A stretch of DNA of 64,000 bases from Geojedonia sp051814705 (GCA_051814705.1 JBPWQW010000001.1:1488001-1552000), one strand, 5' to 3'; counted from the first letter of the stretch, positions 18,003-26,838 are shown. Translations and numbers: made by a program. The notes: generated by a model from the sequence alone, not told the origin.

Positions 18003-19463
18003 ATGAATTCAGAAATAAGACAATTAGAACCTAAGGTACTTTGGAACAAATTTGCAGACCTTAATGCGGTACCAAGACCTTCAAAAAAGGAAGAACGCGT
18101 CATTCAATTTATAAAAGATTTTGGTCAACATTTAAATTTAGAAACCTTTGAAGACAAGGTTGGAAATGTGATTATAAAAAAGCCCGCGACTTTGGGTTTT
18201 GAAGATCGAAAAACGGTGGTCATGCAATCGCATTTGGATATGGTTCATCAAAAAAATAACGATACAGTCTTCAATTTTGACACTCAAGGTATAGAAATGT
18301 ATAAAGATGGCGACTGGGTTAAGGCAAAAGGAACGACTTTGGGAGCTGATAATGGCTTGGGTGTTGCCACTATTATGGCTATTTTGGAAAGCAAAACCAT
18401 TCCTCATCCAGCTATAGAAGCATTATTTACTATTGATGAGGAAACAGGTATGACTGGCGCCAAGGGTTTAGAAGGTGGAATTTTAAAAGGGGATATTCTT
18501 TTAAACTTAGATACCGAGGAAGATGACGAAATTGGGGTAGGCTGTGCTGGTGGAGTTGATGTTACGGCATTAAGAACCTATACTGAAGAAGAAACACCAG
18601 AATTTAAAACGGGTTATGCCATAAAAGTAAAAGGTTTAAATGGAGGACATTCAGGTATGGATATCCACAAAGGTTTAGGGAATGCCAATAAAATTATGAA
18701 CCGATTGTTGTTTGATACTTTTGAAAATTTTGGCTTGCGAATTTCTGAAATCGATGGCGGAAGCTTGAGAAATGCTATTCCTAGAGAAAGCAACGCCATC
18801 GTTGCTGTTGACTCCATACATGAAGACGATTTTGTTACTGCATTAAAGGATTTGACCCATAAAATAAAGGTGGAATTAAAGACTATGGATCCCAATTTGG
18901 AGGTTTTAGTTTCTAAAATCGACAGACCTAAACATATTATGGACTTAGGTGTGCAAGAAGGCTTGACCAGAGCGCTTTATGCTGCATGTAATGGGGTTTA
19001 TAGAATGAGTGCCGATATTCCTGATTTGGTAGAAACATCCAATAATATCGCCCGAGTTATAGTAAAAGATGGACATATTAAAGTTGCTTGCCTCACGCGC
19101 TCCTCAGTTGAAAGTTCTAAATGGGATTTGGCCAATACTTTACGCGCAACTTTTGAATTAACAGGTTGTGAAGTAGAATTTGCAGGCGATTATCCGGGAT
19201 GGACACCAAATATGGAGTCTTCAATTTTAAAGGTTTTATCTAAAATTTATCATGAATTGAATGGCAATGAGCCTCATATTGCCGCTTGTCATGCAGGATT
19301 GGAATGTGGGATTCTTGGAACTCATTATCCAAATTTGGATATGATTAGTTTTGGTCCCAATATTAAAGGAGCCCATTCACCTGACGAACGTGCTCAAATT
19401 TCATCAGTGCAAAAATATTGGGTTTTTGTGCTTGAGATTTTAAAGCAAATTCCTAAGCGATAA
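18003..19463 (+). CDS. pepD: aminoacyl-histidine dipeptidase (M20 family)
   Basis: Protein of 486 residues, the normal length of PepD/carnosinase-type M20C peptidases. Metal ligands are visible as QSHLDMVHQ (His77, Asp79), TLGADNGLGVAT (the bridging aspartate near residue 117), TIDEETGMTG (the catalytic Glu-Glu pair near 148-149), NLDTEEDDE and the C-terminal HAGLECGIL and SFGPNIKGAHSPDE. The lid domain sits between about 215 and 390. It hydrolyses X-His and other dipeptides in the cytoplasm; no signal peptide is seen. Single gene, ended by a strong bidirectional terminator. Confidence 0.93.
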   Translation: MNSEIRQLEPKVLWNKFADLNAVPRPSKKEERVIQFIKDFGQHLNLETFEDKVGNVIIKKPATLGFEDRKTVVMQSHLDMVHQKNNDTVFNFDTQGIEMYKDGDWVKAKGTTLGADNGLGVATIMAILESKTIPHPAIEALFTIDEETGMTGAKGLEGGILKGDILLNLDTEEDDEIGVGCAGGVDVTALRTYTEEETPEFKTGYAIKVKGLNGGHSGMDIHKGLGNANKIMNRLLFDTFENFGLRISEIDGGSLRNAIPRESNAIVAVDSIHEDDFVTALKDLTHKIKVELKTMDPNLEVLVSKIDRPKHIMDLGVQEGLTRALYAACNGVYRMSADIPDLVETSNNIARVIVKDGHIKVACLTRSSVESSKWDLANTLRATFELTGCEVEFAGDYPGWTPNMESSILKVLSKIYHELNGNEPHIAACHAGLECGILGTHYPNLDMISFGPNIKGAHSPDERAQISSVQKYWVFVLEILKQIPKR

Positions 19464-19468
19464 GAATC

Positions 19469-19501
19469 AAAAAAAAAGCAGCCCAAGAGGCTGCTTTTTT
19501 T
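19469..19501. terminator. bidirectional terminator
   Basis: A nine-residue A tract, GCAGCC, loop CAAGA, GGCTGC and seven T residues form a perfect stem between pepD (+) and the convergent isomerase gene (-). Confidence 0.92.
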
Positions 19502-19519
19502 ATATAGATTAGAGCGAGA

Positions 19520-20692
19520 TTAATTAGCAATCTCTACCATTTCCAAAATAAATATCAAATCGGTATTGGGCTGTATAGCACCTCTTCCGCGTTCGCCATA
19601 AGCTAAATGAGAAGGCATATAAAAATAGGCTTTGTCACCTACTTTCAGTAAGCTAGCAGCTTCTTTAAATCCAGCAATCATTTCGGCATCAGGACTGATT
19701 TTCATGGGCATAGGATGATACATTTCGCGTTCTATTTTCATTTGGTTGAGCATGCCGTGGCGCTCTTCAACTTCTTGAACATTGCTGTCAAATAATCGAC
19801 CATCAGAATAATAACCTTCATAATTAACTTTTACGGTTGCGCCTGCTTCTGGTTTTTCTCCAGTTCCTTTAGTGATGAAATATACTTTTAAACCGGAAGC
19901 TAAAGTCTCCGACTTGCTCAAATATTCATCAAGGGTAGGTTTTACATCATTTGCAGCTAATAGGTTAGATTCTTCACGCACCCGTTGTTCTTCTTCTGCT
20001 TTTTTACGCACCCCTTCTTGAAGTTCTTGTTGCCTTTGGGCGATTTTTGGAAGTTCTTCGGTAAAAACTTTTGGAGCATTAAAGGTTTTAGCTTCAAAAC
20101 CTTTTCTAATAATATTTACTTCATTAATTACGACATCAACAAGAGGCTTATTGCCGTCACCAACTTTAACATTAGAGATAGAATCTTGCACGTCCAAACC
20201 AATAACCAGTTCACCAAAAACGGCATGTCTAAAATCTAAGCTTGGATAAGGGACTTCAGTAATAAAAAACTGGCTTCCATTAGATCCAGGGCCTGAATTT
20301 GCCATAGAAAGAATCCCAGGTTTATCATGTCTTAAATCTGGATGAAACTCATCCCCAAATTTATATCCAGGATCACCAGTTCCTGTTGCTGTTGGGTCTC
20401 CACCTTGTATCATAAACTTATCCATAACCCGATGAAAGATTGTGCCATTAAAATATTTTTTCCCCTTAAATTCTTCTTTTACCAAAGGATGATTGCCCTC
20501 GGCAAGTGCTACAAAATTTGCAACAGTTACGGGTGTTTTTTCGTATTCTAATTTAGCAACCATAATCCCTTTGGTGGTTACAAATTCGGCATAAAGCCCA
20601 TCTCCTAAATCAGGATATTTGTCTTGACAAGAAGACGTAGTCATTAAAAGGGCTAATGCCATTAAATGCAAAGTGTTATTAATCAATTTCAT
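19520..20692 (-). CDS. lipoprotein peptidyl-prolyl isomerase with cyclophilin and FKBP domains
   Basis: Protein of 390 residues. A lipobox lies at TTSSC (Cys22). Residues about 33-195 are a cyclophilin domain (IFHRVMDKFMIQGGDP, SMANSGPGSNGSQFFI, HAVFGEL). A charged, probably coiled-coil linker rich in Glu, Lys and Arg spans about 205-250. Residues about 275-388 are an FKBP domain (VKVNYEGYYSDGRLFDSN, LAYGERGRGAIQPNTDLIF). Both are prolyl isomerase folds, so the protein is probably an envelope folding catalyst with two active modules. It is followed upstream by GldI, another FKBP lipoprotein, 12 bases away. Confidence 0.92.
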   Translation of the reverse strand: MKLINNTLHLMALALLMTTSSCQDKYPDLGDGLYAEFVTTKGIMVAKLEYEKTPVTVANFVALAEGNHPLVKEEFKGKKYFNGTIFHRVMDKFMIQGGDPTATGTGDPGYKFGDEFHPDLRHDKPGILSMANSGPGSNGSQFFITEVPYPSLDFRHAVFGELVIGLDVQDSISNVKVGDGNKPLVDVVINEVNIIRKGFEAKTFNAPKVFTEELPKIAQRQQELQEGVRKKAEEEQRVREESNLLAANDVKPTLDEYLSKSETLASGLKVYFITKGTGEKPEAGATVKVNYEGYYSDGRLFDSNVQEVEERHGMLNQMKIEREMYHPMPMKISPDAEMIAGFKEAASLLKVGDKAYFYMPSHLAYGERGRGAIQPNTDLIFILEMVEIAN

Positions 20693-20704
20693 GTTTTGTG
20701 CTTA

Positions 20705-21244
20705 TTAATTGTTTTGGGTTATTGAATTTACTGTTACTTGACACATGAGTGGAATATTTGTGCCTATTTTTTTAGTATCACCGTAATAGCCAAATGCTTT
20801 CTGTGACGGGAACAAAAAGGTAATGGTCTCTCCAGCTTTCATGAGTTTTAAGCCTTCGCGAAGACCAGTAAACAGCTCTTCTTGATCCATATTATAATTT
20901 TGTGGAGGGATTTCTTCAAACGAATAAATTATATTTCCGTTTAAATCCTTGATGTTGTATTTAAAGTTAACGATGTCACCAAAGTCGGCGGTAATCGAGT
21001 CTTGTTCTACTTTTGTGTTGTAAAAATACCAAAAACCACTTTCTGAAGCTAGATATTTAATTTCTGGATGACTTTCAATAATTGCAGAAATCCGTTTTCG
21101 CTCTTTTTGGTTGAGTTTAATGTTGCGCTCAGCTGATTCCTTAATAAATGAACCCGATGTTGTGGAAACCGGCTGACGCGCTTCGGGTGTTTTACAACCG
21201 AAAGTCAGACAAACCAAAAGGATTATGATCATGGGTTTTATCAT
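20705..21244 (-). CDS. gldI: gliding-motility-associated FKBP-type prolyl isomerase GldI
   Basis: Protein of 179 residues with lipobox LTFGC (Cys17) and a C-terminal FKBP domain (DIVNFKYNIKDLNGNIIYSF, MKAGETITFLFPSQKAFGYYG, IPLMCQVTVNSI). Size, lipoprotein leader and the SHPEIKYLASESGFWYFY region before the FKBP domain fit GldI of Flavobacterium, which is needed for gliding and type IX secretion. Its ATG overlaps the stop of nrnA by four bases, and the cyclophilin-FKBP gene follows 12 bases later, so the three form an operon. Confidence 0.88.
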   Translation of the reverse strand: MIKPMIIILLVCLTFGCKTPEARQPVSTTSGSFIKESAERNIKLNQKERKRISAIIESHPEIKYLASESGFWYFYNTKVEQDSITADFGDIVNFKYNIKDLNGNIIYSFEEIPPQNYNMDQEELFTGLREGLKLMKAGETITFLFPSQKAFGYYGDTKKIGTNIPLMCQVTVNSITQNN

Positions 21245-22257
21245 GAATTCAATACTTTTTTATAGGGTGGTAATGTACTAATAAATTTTTCAACAGTATC
21301 TATTAAGCTTAAATCACTTTTTCCACCTGCAGCATTAGTGTGGCCTCCACCTTCAAAATGGGCTCTTGCAAACTCATTTACAGAAAAATCTCCTTTACTA
21401 CGCAACGATATTTTTACAATTTGATCTTGCAGATTTTCTATAAAAATAACAGAAAACACAATACCATCCAAAGCTAATCCATAATTAACGAAGCCTTCGG
21501 TATCGCCTCTTTTAAAATTGAAGGTATTAAGTTCTTCTTGAGACAAGGTAATATAAGCCGTTTTATAGTCTGGTAATACTTTCAAATTTTTTAGGGCACA
21601 GCCTAAAAGTTGTAGTTGATTATAACTGTAAGTGTCATAAATATTGCTATAGATTTGAGCATTGTTGGCGCCTTTTTCGATGAGGTTTCCAATAATAAAA
21701 TGGGTTTGGGTTGTGGTGCAAGGAAATCTAAAAGAACCTGTATCGGTCATGATTCCGGTATACAAACAGGTCGCAATATTAGAATCAATTAAAGGGACAT
21801 CTCCTAACATGTCTATCAAATTGTAAACCATTTCGCAGGTTGACGACATTGTTACATCAGAATAAACAAAACGCGCATAATCATCGGGTTGCTGGTGATG
21901 GTCAATCATGATTTTTATGGCTTTTGAATGGGTAACTGGAGCTTCCATGTCTCCAATTCTATTCAAGGCATTAAAATCTAAGGTAAATATAAGGTCAGCT
22001 TGTTCAATTAACGCATCTGCTTTTTGGGTATTGGAATCGTATTTTAAAACCATGTCTTCAGCAGGCATCCATTTTAAAAATTCCGGATAATCATTTGGTG
22101 CAATGGGAATAACGTCATGATGCAGCATTTTTAAATAATGGTATAACCCTAGTATGGAGCCAATGGCATCACCATCTGGATTTTTGTGGGGTACAATAAC
22201 AATATGTTTTGGTGTGCTTAAAAGCTGTTTTAAATTATGAATATCGTCTTTAGTCAT
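21241..22257 (-). CDS. nrnA: DHH/DHHA1 bifunctional oligoribonuclease and PAP phosphatase
   Basis: Protein of 338 residues, the usual NrnA length. DHH-domain motifs are VPHKNPDGDAIGS (His24, Asp28, Asp30), a later LDFN aspartate and DHH itself at 119-121; the DHHA1 domain carries EGGGHTNAAGG near residue 305. NrnA trims very short RNA oligonucleotides and dephosphorylates pAp. The gene diverges from ndk and heads the nrnA-gldI-isomerase operon. Confidence 0.92.
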   Translation of the reverse strand: MTKDDIHNLKQLLSTPKHIVIVPHKNPDGDAIGSILGLYHYLKMLHHDVIPIAPNDYPEFLKWMPAEDMVLKYDSNTQKADALIEQADLIFTLDFNALNRIGDMEAPVTHSKAIKIMIDHHQQPDDYARFVYSDVTMSSTCEMVYNLIDMLGDVPLIDSNIATCLYTGIMTDTGSFRFPCTTTQTHFIIGNLIEKGANNAQIYSNIYDTYSYNQLQLLGCALKNLKVLPDYKTAYITLSQEELNTFNFKRGDTEGFVNYGLALDGIVFSVIFIENLQDQIVKISLRSKGDFSVNEFARAHFEGGGHTNAAGGKSDLSLIDTVEKFISTLPPYKKVLNS

Positions 22258-22294
22258 AGGGAGCGAAGATACAATTTTTTAATATTGGTTTCTA

Positions 22295-22324
22295 TTGTTT
22301 TTGTTAAGAAATGCATTACTTTTG
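22295..22324 (+). promoter_or_regulatory. ndk promoter, -33 TTG and -7 TAnnTTTG
   Basis: TTG at 22295-22297 and TACTTTTG at 22317-22324, separated by 19 bases, are a textbook Bacteroidetes housekeeping promoter 21 bases before the ndk ATG. Confidence 0.8.
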
Positions 22325-22345
22325 CACGAAATTTAAAATAAACAA

Positions 22346-22765
22346 ATGGCAACAAATAGAACATTTACAATGCTTAAGCCAGATGCGGTTGAAAAAGGAC
22401 ACATTGGCGCAATATTGGAAAAAATAAATGCATCCGGGTTTAGAATTGTAGCGATGAAATTAACACAAATGACAACCATCGATGCACAGGCATTTTATGC
22501 CATACACAAAGAGCGTCCGTTTTTTGGCGAATTGGTTGATTATATGACCCGTGGCCCAATAGTAGCTGCAATTTTGGAGAAGAACAATGCTGTTGAAGAT
22601 TTTAGGACCTTGATTGGTGCTACAAATCCCGTTGAAGCTGCTGAAGGTACAATACGTAAATTATATGCTGCTTCTATTGGAGAAAACGCAGTTCATGGAA
22701 GCGACAGTGATGAAAATGCTGCTATTGAAGGAGCCTTTCATTTTTCAGGTAGAGAATTATTTTAG
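22346..22765 (+). CDS. ndk: nucleoside diphosphate kinase
   Basis: Protein of 139 residues, full length. It has TFTMLKPDAV at the N-terminus, ERPFFGELVDYMTRGP, and the active-site NAVHGSDS with phosphohistidine His117. It moves the terminal phosphate between nucleoside triphosphates and diphosphates in the cytoplasm. Monocistronic, with a good promoter and a terminator about 35 bases downstream. Confidence 0.97.
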   Translation: MATNRTFTMLKPDAVEKGHIGAILEKINASGFRIVAMKLTQMTTIDAQAFYAIHKERPFFGELVDYMTRGPIVAAILEKNNAVEDFRTLIGATNPVEAAEGTIRKLYAASIGENAVHGSDSDENAAIEGAFHFSGRELF

Positions 22766-22800
22766 TTTTTAGAACGATTAGATTGTTATATTAGTTTAGA

Positions 22801-22836
22801 AATCCAGAGCGTTTTAATGTTCTGGATTTTGTGTTT
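22801..22836 (+). terminator. ndk terminator
   Basis: AATCCAGAGC (22801-22810) pairs with GTTCTGGATT (22819-22828), one G-U pair, followed by a T-rich tail. Confidence 0.75.
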
Positions 22837-22904
22837 TTATAGCCTGTATTTTTTTCCGATAGTATTTAAACATAAAAGAATATGAAATGCTACGTGTATA
22901 AGCC

Positions 22905-23204
22905 TTAGCGCAATACCAATTTTTTGATGACTTCCTTACCTAAAGCTTCATTGAGCATGGTAATAATTTTTTCTTTGCCATAACTTAATTCTTCACGAAG
23001 GACACTAGAACTCAATTGGACGTAAAGCGTATGTCGCTCCAATTTTACAGCTGTAGTATAGTGATTCACACCTTGACCCATAATGTTTTCCCAAGCTTCA
23101 TGAACGTTTACTTTGTCCAAGCCACTTTGTAGTTTGTTGGTTTCGACAAACTCCTTTAGGATGTCACTAATTTTAAAAAGTTCATTATGGCGTTTAGTCA
23201 TCAC
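22905..23204 (-). CDS. DciA-like DUF721 protein
   Basis: Protein of 99 residues fitting the DUF721 domain: an N-terminal helix (KISDILKEFVETNKL), VHEAWENIMGQGVNHYT, and the strand-rich LYVQLSSSVLREELSYGKEKII segment. DUF721 includes DciA, the replicative helicase operator found in bacteria without DnaC; the name is by family and not shown here. The start overlaps the end of the upstream lipoprotein gene by 11 bases. The recF-lipoprotein-DUF721 order is common in Bacteroidota and suggests a replication/repair link. Confidence 0.82.
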   Translation of the reverse strand: MMTKRHNELFKISDILKEFVETNKLQSGLDKVNVHEAWENIMGQGVNHYTTAVKLERHTLYVQLSSSVLREELSYGKEKIITMLNEALGKEVIKKLVLR

Positions 23205-23616
23205 TTAGGTTTAAAGGTTCGTAGCGTTTATAAAGATAACGAACTTTTGCGGTATTAATAATAAGCAACTCCTGCTCTGAAGCCGATAAAACAGTTTCTT
23301 TCCAATTAGAATACGGCGTCTTGTAATAGACGTTCAAACTATCGTTTTCAATTTTTAACTTCAAGGCTTCAACATCCTTTGAAGATTGATAACCTCCAGT
23401 TAGGATTGGCTTTAATTTTGTTCTATATCCAGTTAAGCTGTCCGTAATCTTTATATAATCTACAGTATCATTATAACTATAGGTTTTTTTGGTGCCATCG
23501 GGAAGGGTGACTTCATGAATTTCCCAATAGCCCTCAAGGTACGGAATAAAATGTTCTGGATTTTTGGAACAGCTAACCAAAAGCAGGATCGAAAATAAAA
23601 GGAATAACCGCTTCAT
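23194..23616 (-). CDS. small lipoprotein, lipocalin-like
   Basis: Protein of 140 residues. The leader MKRLFLLFSILLLVSC gives Cys16 as the lipidated residue. The body starts with LEGYWEIHEVTLPDGTKKTYSYN, a lipocalin-like opening (GYW strand), followed by alternating strands such as LKLKIENDSLNVYYKTP. No enzyme motif is visible, and the function is unknown. It lies between recF and the DUF721 gene in the same direction. Confidence 0.7.
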   Translation of the reverse strand: MKRLFLLFSILLLVSCSKNPEHFIPYLEGYWEIHEVTLPDGTKKTYSYNDTVDYIKITDSLTGYRTKLKPILTGGYQSSKDVEALKLKIENDSLNVYYKTPYSNWKETVLSASEQELLIINTAKVRYLYKRYEPLNLSDD

Positions 23617-23701
23617 TTGTTTGTTATTATAGTTATTAAATGGATGATTTGAAAGGCCTTATCCATCCTGTTGGGAGATGACCAGACTGATTTAAGGTGT
23701 T

Positions 23702-24781
23702 TCATAATTTAAAAATTTTATACGAATGACGTGTTTGTTTTACGATGTTTTCGGTGCGTTCGGCATGAGTATCACTAATATAAATTTGTCCAAAATGTTC
23801 ATCGTCTACCAGATTTATAATTTGGGCAACACGCTGCTCATCTAATTTATCAAAGATGTCGTCCAATAATAAAATTGGAGTGACGCCACTTTGTTGTTTT
23901 ACAAAGTCGAATTGTGCCAATTTTAAGGCAATTAAAAATGATTTTTGTTGACCTTGGCTTCCGAATTTTTTAATAGGATAGGTTTCAATTTCAAAGCTCA
24001 AATCATCCTTATGTATGCCAACACTGGTATAGTGCAAAATTTTGTCTTTGCTGAGATTTGTTTTTAAAAGCGCCTTTAAATCACCAGAGTACAAGTCGCT
24101 GATATAGCTTAAATTTACCTGTTCATTACCATTGCTAATCGCATTGTATCGCATTTTAAAAATGGGAATAAAAGTTTTTAAAAAGGCATCTCTTATTTTA
24201 AAAATGAGGCTCCCATAAGTATGTAGCTGTTCATTGTAGATGTCCAAAGTTTGGGCATTAAAGGTGTTGTTTAAGGCAAAATACTTGAGCAATGCGTTGC
24301 GCTGTGACAGCACTTTATTGTAGCTAATTAAATTATGGAGATAGGTTTTATCGCTTTGTGAAATAACACTGTCTATAAATTTACGTCTGGTATCGCTTCC
24401 TTCAATGATTAAATCCCGATCGGCTGGAGACATCATGACCAAGGGAATAAAGCCTATATGGTCGCTAAATTTTTCATAGATTTTACCATTGCGTTTTATG
24501 ATTTTTTTTTGTCCTTTTTTGAGAAAAACAATAATTTTCTCTTCGCGATCCTCTTTTTCATAAACGCCATCAATCACAAAAAAATCTTCATCGTGTTTAA
24601 TGTTCTGGGTTGCTATGGGGTTAAAATAACTTTTGCCAAAGGATAAGTGATAAATCGCATCTAAAACATTGGTTTTTCCTATTCCGTTCTGACCGACAAA
24701 ACAATTTATTTTTGTGTCGAAAGTAAAGGTTTGGCTTTCAAAATTTTTGTAGTTAATCAATGAAAGCGTTTTTAAAAGCAT
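23702..24781 (-). CDS. recF: DNA replication and repair protein RecF
   Basis: Protein of 359 residues, the normal length. Walker A is GQNGIGKT (30-37); the signature-like FGSQGQQKSFLIALKLAQ and Walker B with LLLDDIFDKLDEQR lie near residues 270-312. RecF helps load RecA at gapped DNA via RecO and RecR. It diverges from the TPR-protein gene. Unlike the dnaA-dnaN-recF order of many bacteria it is not near an origin here, which is usual in Bacteroidota. Confidence 0.95.
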   Translation of the reverse strand: MLLKTLSLINYKNFESQTFTFDTKINCFVGQNGIGKTNVLDAIYHLSFGKSYFNPIATQNIKHDEDFFVIDGVYEKEDREEKIIVFLKKGQKKIIKRNGKIYEKFSDHIGFIPLVMMSPADRDLIIEGSDTRRKFIDSVISQSDKTYLHNLISYNKVLSQRNALLKYFALNNTFNAQTLDIYNEQLHTYGSLIFKIRDAFLKTFIPIFKMRYNAISNGNEQVNLSYISDLYSGDLKALLKTNLSKDKILHYTSVGIHKDDLSFEIETYPIKKFGSQGQQKSFLIALKLAQFDFVKQQSGVTPILLLDDIFDKLDEQRVAQIINLVDDEHFGQIYISDTHAERTENIVKQTRHSYKIFKL

Positions 24782-24884
24782 AATTTAAAATGAAAGTGGT
24801 AATTTTGATTGATCTTGCGCCAAAAGATGTGCAAATTATTGAAAAATAACAAATAATTTACCTTTTAATTACCAATAAAAATTT

Positions 24885-24892
24885 TATTTTTG
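24885..24892 (+). promoter_or_regulatory. -7 element for the TPR-ribH transcript
   Basis: TATTTTTG matches TAnnTTTG exactly, 20 bases before the ATG at 24913. No convincing -33 box is seen. Confidence 0.55.
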
Positions 24893-24912
24893 CGGGCACA
24901 AATAAACCATAC

Positions 24913-25677
24913 ATGGCAACTTATAAGAAAAAAGGATTTAAACCGGATTCAAAAGCAGAAAGAGAAAACGCTATTGAAAAACAATCGAAAACTGCTGAAG
25001 TTTTTAATACCTTGGATGAAACAGCTTCTAAGACTGAAGAATGGGCCATTAAAAACCAAAAATACATTTTTGTCATCGTTGGGTTGGCAGCTGTAATTGT
25101 TTTAGGATATTTGGGATTCAAGAAATTTATCGCTGAGCCTAAAGCTGATGAAGCCATGAATGAAATGTTTACCGCTCAAAGTTATTTTGACCAAGCAGTT
25201 AACGGAACCGAAAAGGACTCGTTGTACAACTTGGCCTTACATGGCGGTCAAGGCAAATTTGGCATGTTGGATATTGTAAACGAATACAGTGGGACTCCTG
25301 CCGCTAATTTAGCGAATTACTACGCTGGGATGTCTTATTTAAATCTTAGGGATTACACCAATGCCATTACCTATTTAGAAGACTTTTCAAGCGATGATAT
25401 CATATTGAGCGCTATTGCAAAAGGAGGAATTGGCGATGCTTTTGCCCAATTAAACCAACCAAAAAATGCTTTGGAATATTATGAAAAAGCCGTAGCGGTG
25501 TCAGATAACGAGTTTACAGCACCTATGTATTTGTTTAAAGCGGGAAGTATAGCTTTAGAATTAGGTGAACAAGCCAAAGCGCTAAAATATTTTAATCGCA
25601 TCAAAGACGAATTTTCGGCATCAGCAGAAGCTGTCAATATTGATGTATTTATAGGAAAAGCAGAAGCTAGCTTATAA
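24913..25677 (+). CDS. membrane-anchored TPR protein
   Basis: Protein of 254 residues. A basic cytoplasmic N-terminus (MATYKKKGFKPDSK) is followed by one membrane segment at about residues 50-72 (FVIVGLAAVIVLGYLGF) and then TPR repeats: AANLANYYAGMSYLNLRDYTNAI, AKGGIGDAFAQLNQPKNALEYY and AGSIALELGEQAKALKYF. The layout resembles YfgM-type periplasmic TPR proteins that assist folding at the inner membrane; that role is inferred. It lies 4 bases before ribH and shares its transcript. Confidence 0.85.
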   Translation: MATYKKKGFKPDSKAERENAIEKQSKTAEVFNTLDETASKTEEWAIKNQKYIFVIVGLAAVIVLGYLGFKKFIAEPKADEAMNEMFTAQSYFDQAVNGTEKDSLYNLALHGGQGKFGMLDIVNEYSGTPAANLANYYAGMSYLNLRDYTNAITYLEDFSSDDIILSAIAKGGIGDAFAQLNQPKNALEYYEKAVAVSDNEFTAPMYLFKAGSIALELGEQAKALKYFNRIKDEFSASAEAVNIDVFIGKAEASL

Positions 25678-25681
25678 TAAT

Positions 25682-26167
25682 ATGGCCACCGCAAATCAAA
25701 ATCTATCAGATTACGATAAAAGCACAGTCCCAAATGCGAAAGATTTTCGGTTTGGGATTGTTGTTTCAGAGTGGAACTCAAAAATAACAGAACAGTTGTT
25801 TAAAGGGACTTATGATACCCTTATAGCACAAGGCGCCCTACCAAAACATATAACACACTGGCAGGTACCGGGAAGTTTTGAGTTGATCTATGGCTGCAAA
25901 AAAATGCAGGAACAACAGGTCGATGCGGTTATTGCCATTGGCAGCGTGATTCAAGGAGAAACCAAACATTTTGATTTTGTTTGTGAAGCGGTTTCTCAAG
26001 GCATTAAAGACCTAAATGTACGCTATGATATTCCTGTCATCTTTTGTGTCCTGACCGATAATACCATGCAACAGGCGTTGGATAGATCTGGAGGACAGCA
26101 TGGCAATAAAGGTGTTGAAGCCGCTATAGTTGCCATTAAAATGGCCAGCCTTCGTGAAAATTCATAG
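25682..26167 (+). CDS. ribH: 6,7-dimethyl-8-ribityllumazine synthase
   Basis: Protein of 161 residues, full length. Motifs are FGIVVSEWNSKIT (substrate site), VPGSFEL, and GSVIQGETKHFDFV with catalytic His97. It makes lumazine from the pyrimidine-dione and butanone phosphate in riboflavin synthesis. It sits 4 bases after the TPR gene; about 150 bases with a possible promoter separate it from the next small gene. Confidence 0.96.
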   Translation: MATANQNLSDYDKSTVPNAKDFRFGIVVSEWNSKITEQLFKGTYDTLIAQGALPKHITHWQVPGSFELIYGCKKMQEQQVDAVIAIGSVIQGETKHFDFVCEAVSQGIKDLNVRYDIPVIFCVLTDNTMQQALDRSGGQHGNKGVEAAIVAIKMASLRENS

Positions 26168-26288
26168 ACGTAACAAGCTTATTGTTTGTACTAATTGCGT
26201 TTAGATTTCCTTTACTGGTTATCGAATTTCATTCCTCTTTGTTAACAATTTTTAGGAATTCCAAAGTCGTTTTTCCTTGTATTTTAAG

Positions 26289-26296
26289 TACATTTG
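26289..26296 (+). promoter_or_regulatory. -7 element before the small membrane proteins and mutL
   Basis: TACATTTG matches TAnnTTTG, 25 bases before the GTG at 26322. It suggests a separate promoter for the small-protein-mutL-rhomboid run. Confidence 0.5.
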
Positions 26297-26321
26297 AAGC
26301 TTAACAAAGGCTAAACATAGT

Positions 26322-26546
26322 GTGACTTTATTTAAGCAGCGCAAAAATAGGCAATTCAATTATACGCCAAGACATCTAAGAGACGAGCACGAACAGAGTG
26401 AGCGAGCATTAGAATCGCATTGGGAAGCGGTCAAGACATCAAATAAACGTAAGCGCAGTATATTGACAACATTACCCTTTTTGGTCTTATTTTTGATTGC
26501 CGTATTGGTCTTACTGTATCTGTTAAATCAATACGAAACCACTTGA
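26322..26546 (+). CDS. small membrane protein with YTPR motif (first of two)
   Basis: Protein of 74 residues from a GTG start; no ATG fits. It opens with TLFKQRKNRQFNYTPR, has a charged middle and one C-terminal membrane segment (LPFLVLFLIAVLVLLYLL). The next gene encodes a clear sibling with KTRQNKKFDYTPR and the same layout. Both are only 4 bases apart. A role is unknown. Relatives next to ribH are sometimes mis-named riboflavin synthase beta subunit, a label the sequence does not support. Orientation is probably N-terminus in the cytoplasm, given the basic residues there. Confidence 0.7.
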   Translation: MTLFKQRKNRQFNYTPRHLRDEHEQSERALESHWEAVKTSNKRKRSILTTLPFLVLFLIAVLVLLYLLNQYETT

Positions 26547-26550
26547 AATT

Positions 26551-26838
26551 ATGGGAATTTTTAAAACACGCCAAAACAAAAAATTTGATTATACTCCAAG
26601 ATACTTTAAAGGAGAAGGGAATCCGTATGAAATGAAACATAAATTCGACGATTTTCGCAAAGCTACGGGTAGTGTTAAAGGTTTAAAAACCAAATTCAAT
26701 AATGCAATTGAGGATTATAAACACAATCAAGATAAGAACGGAGCCAATAAGCGGGTGTTGATCATAATAGGAGTATTAATTTTGGTCTTCTTTTTTATAA
26801 TTGAATTCGATTTTTCTATTTTCTTTCAAAAACTATAA
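26551..26838 (+). CDS. small membrane protein with YTPR motif (second of two)
   Basis: Protein of 95 residues. Residues 1-20 (MGIFKTRQNKKFDYTPRYFK) mirror the first 20 residues of the preceding gene; a longer charged middle (FRKATGSVKGLKTKFNNAI) follows, then one membrane segment near residues 69-86 (VLIIIGVLILVFFFIIEF). Its TAA overlaps the mutL ATG (TAATG), so translation of the two is probably coupled. No known domain with an activity is seen. The close tie to mutL suggests either shared regulation or only conserved gene order. Confidence 0.82.
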   Translation: MGIFKTRQNKKFDYTPRYFKGEGNPYEMKHKFDDFRKATGSVKGLKTKFNNAIEDYKHNQDKNGANKRVLIIIGVLILVFFFIIEFDFSIFFQKL

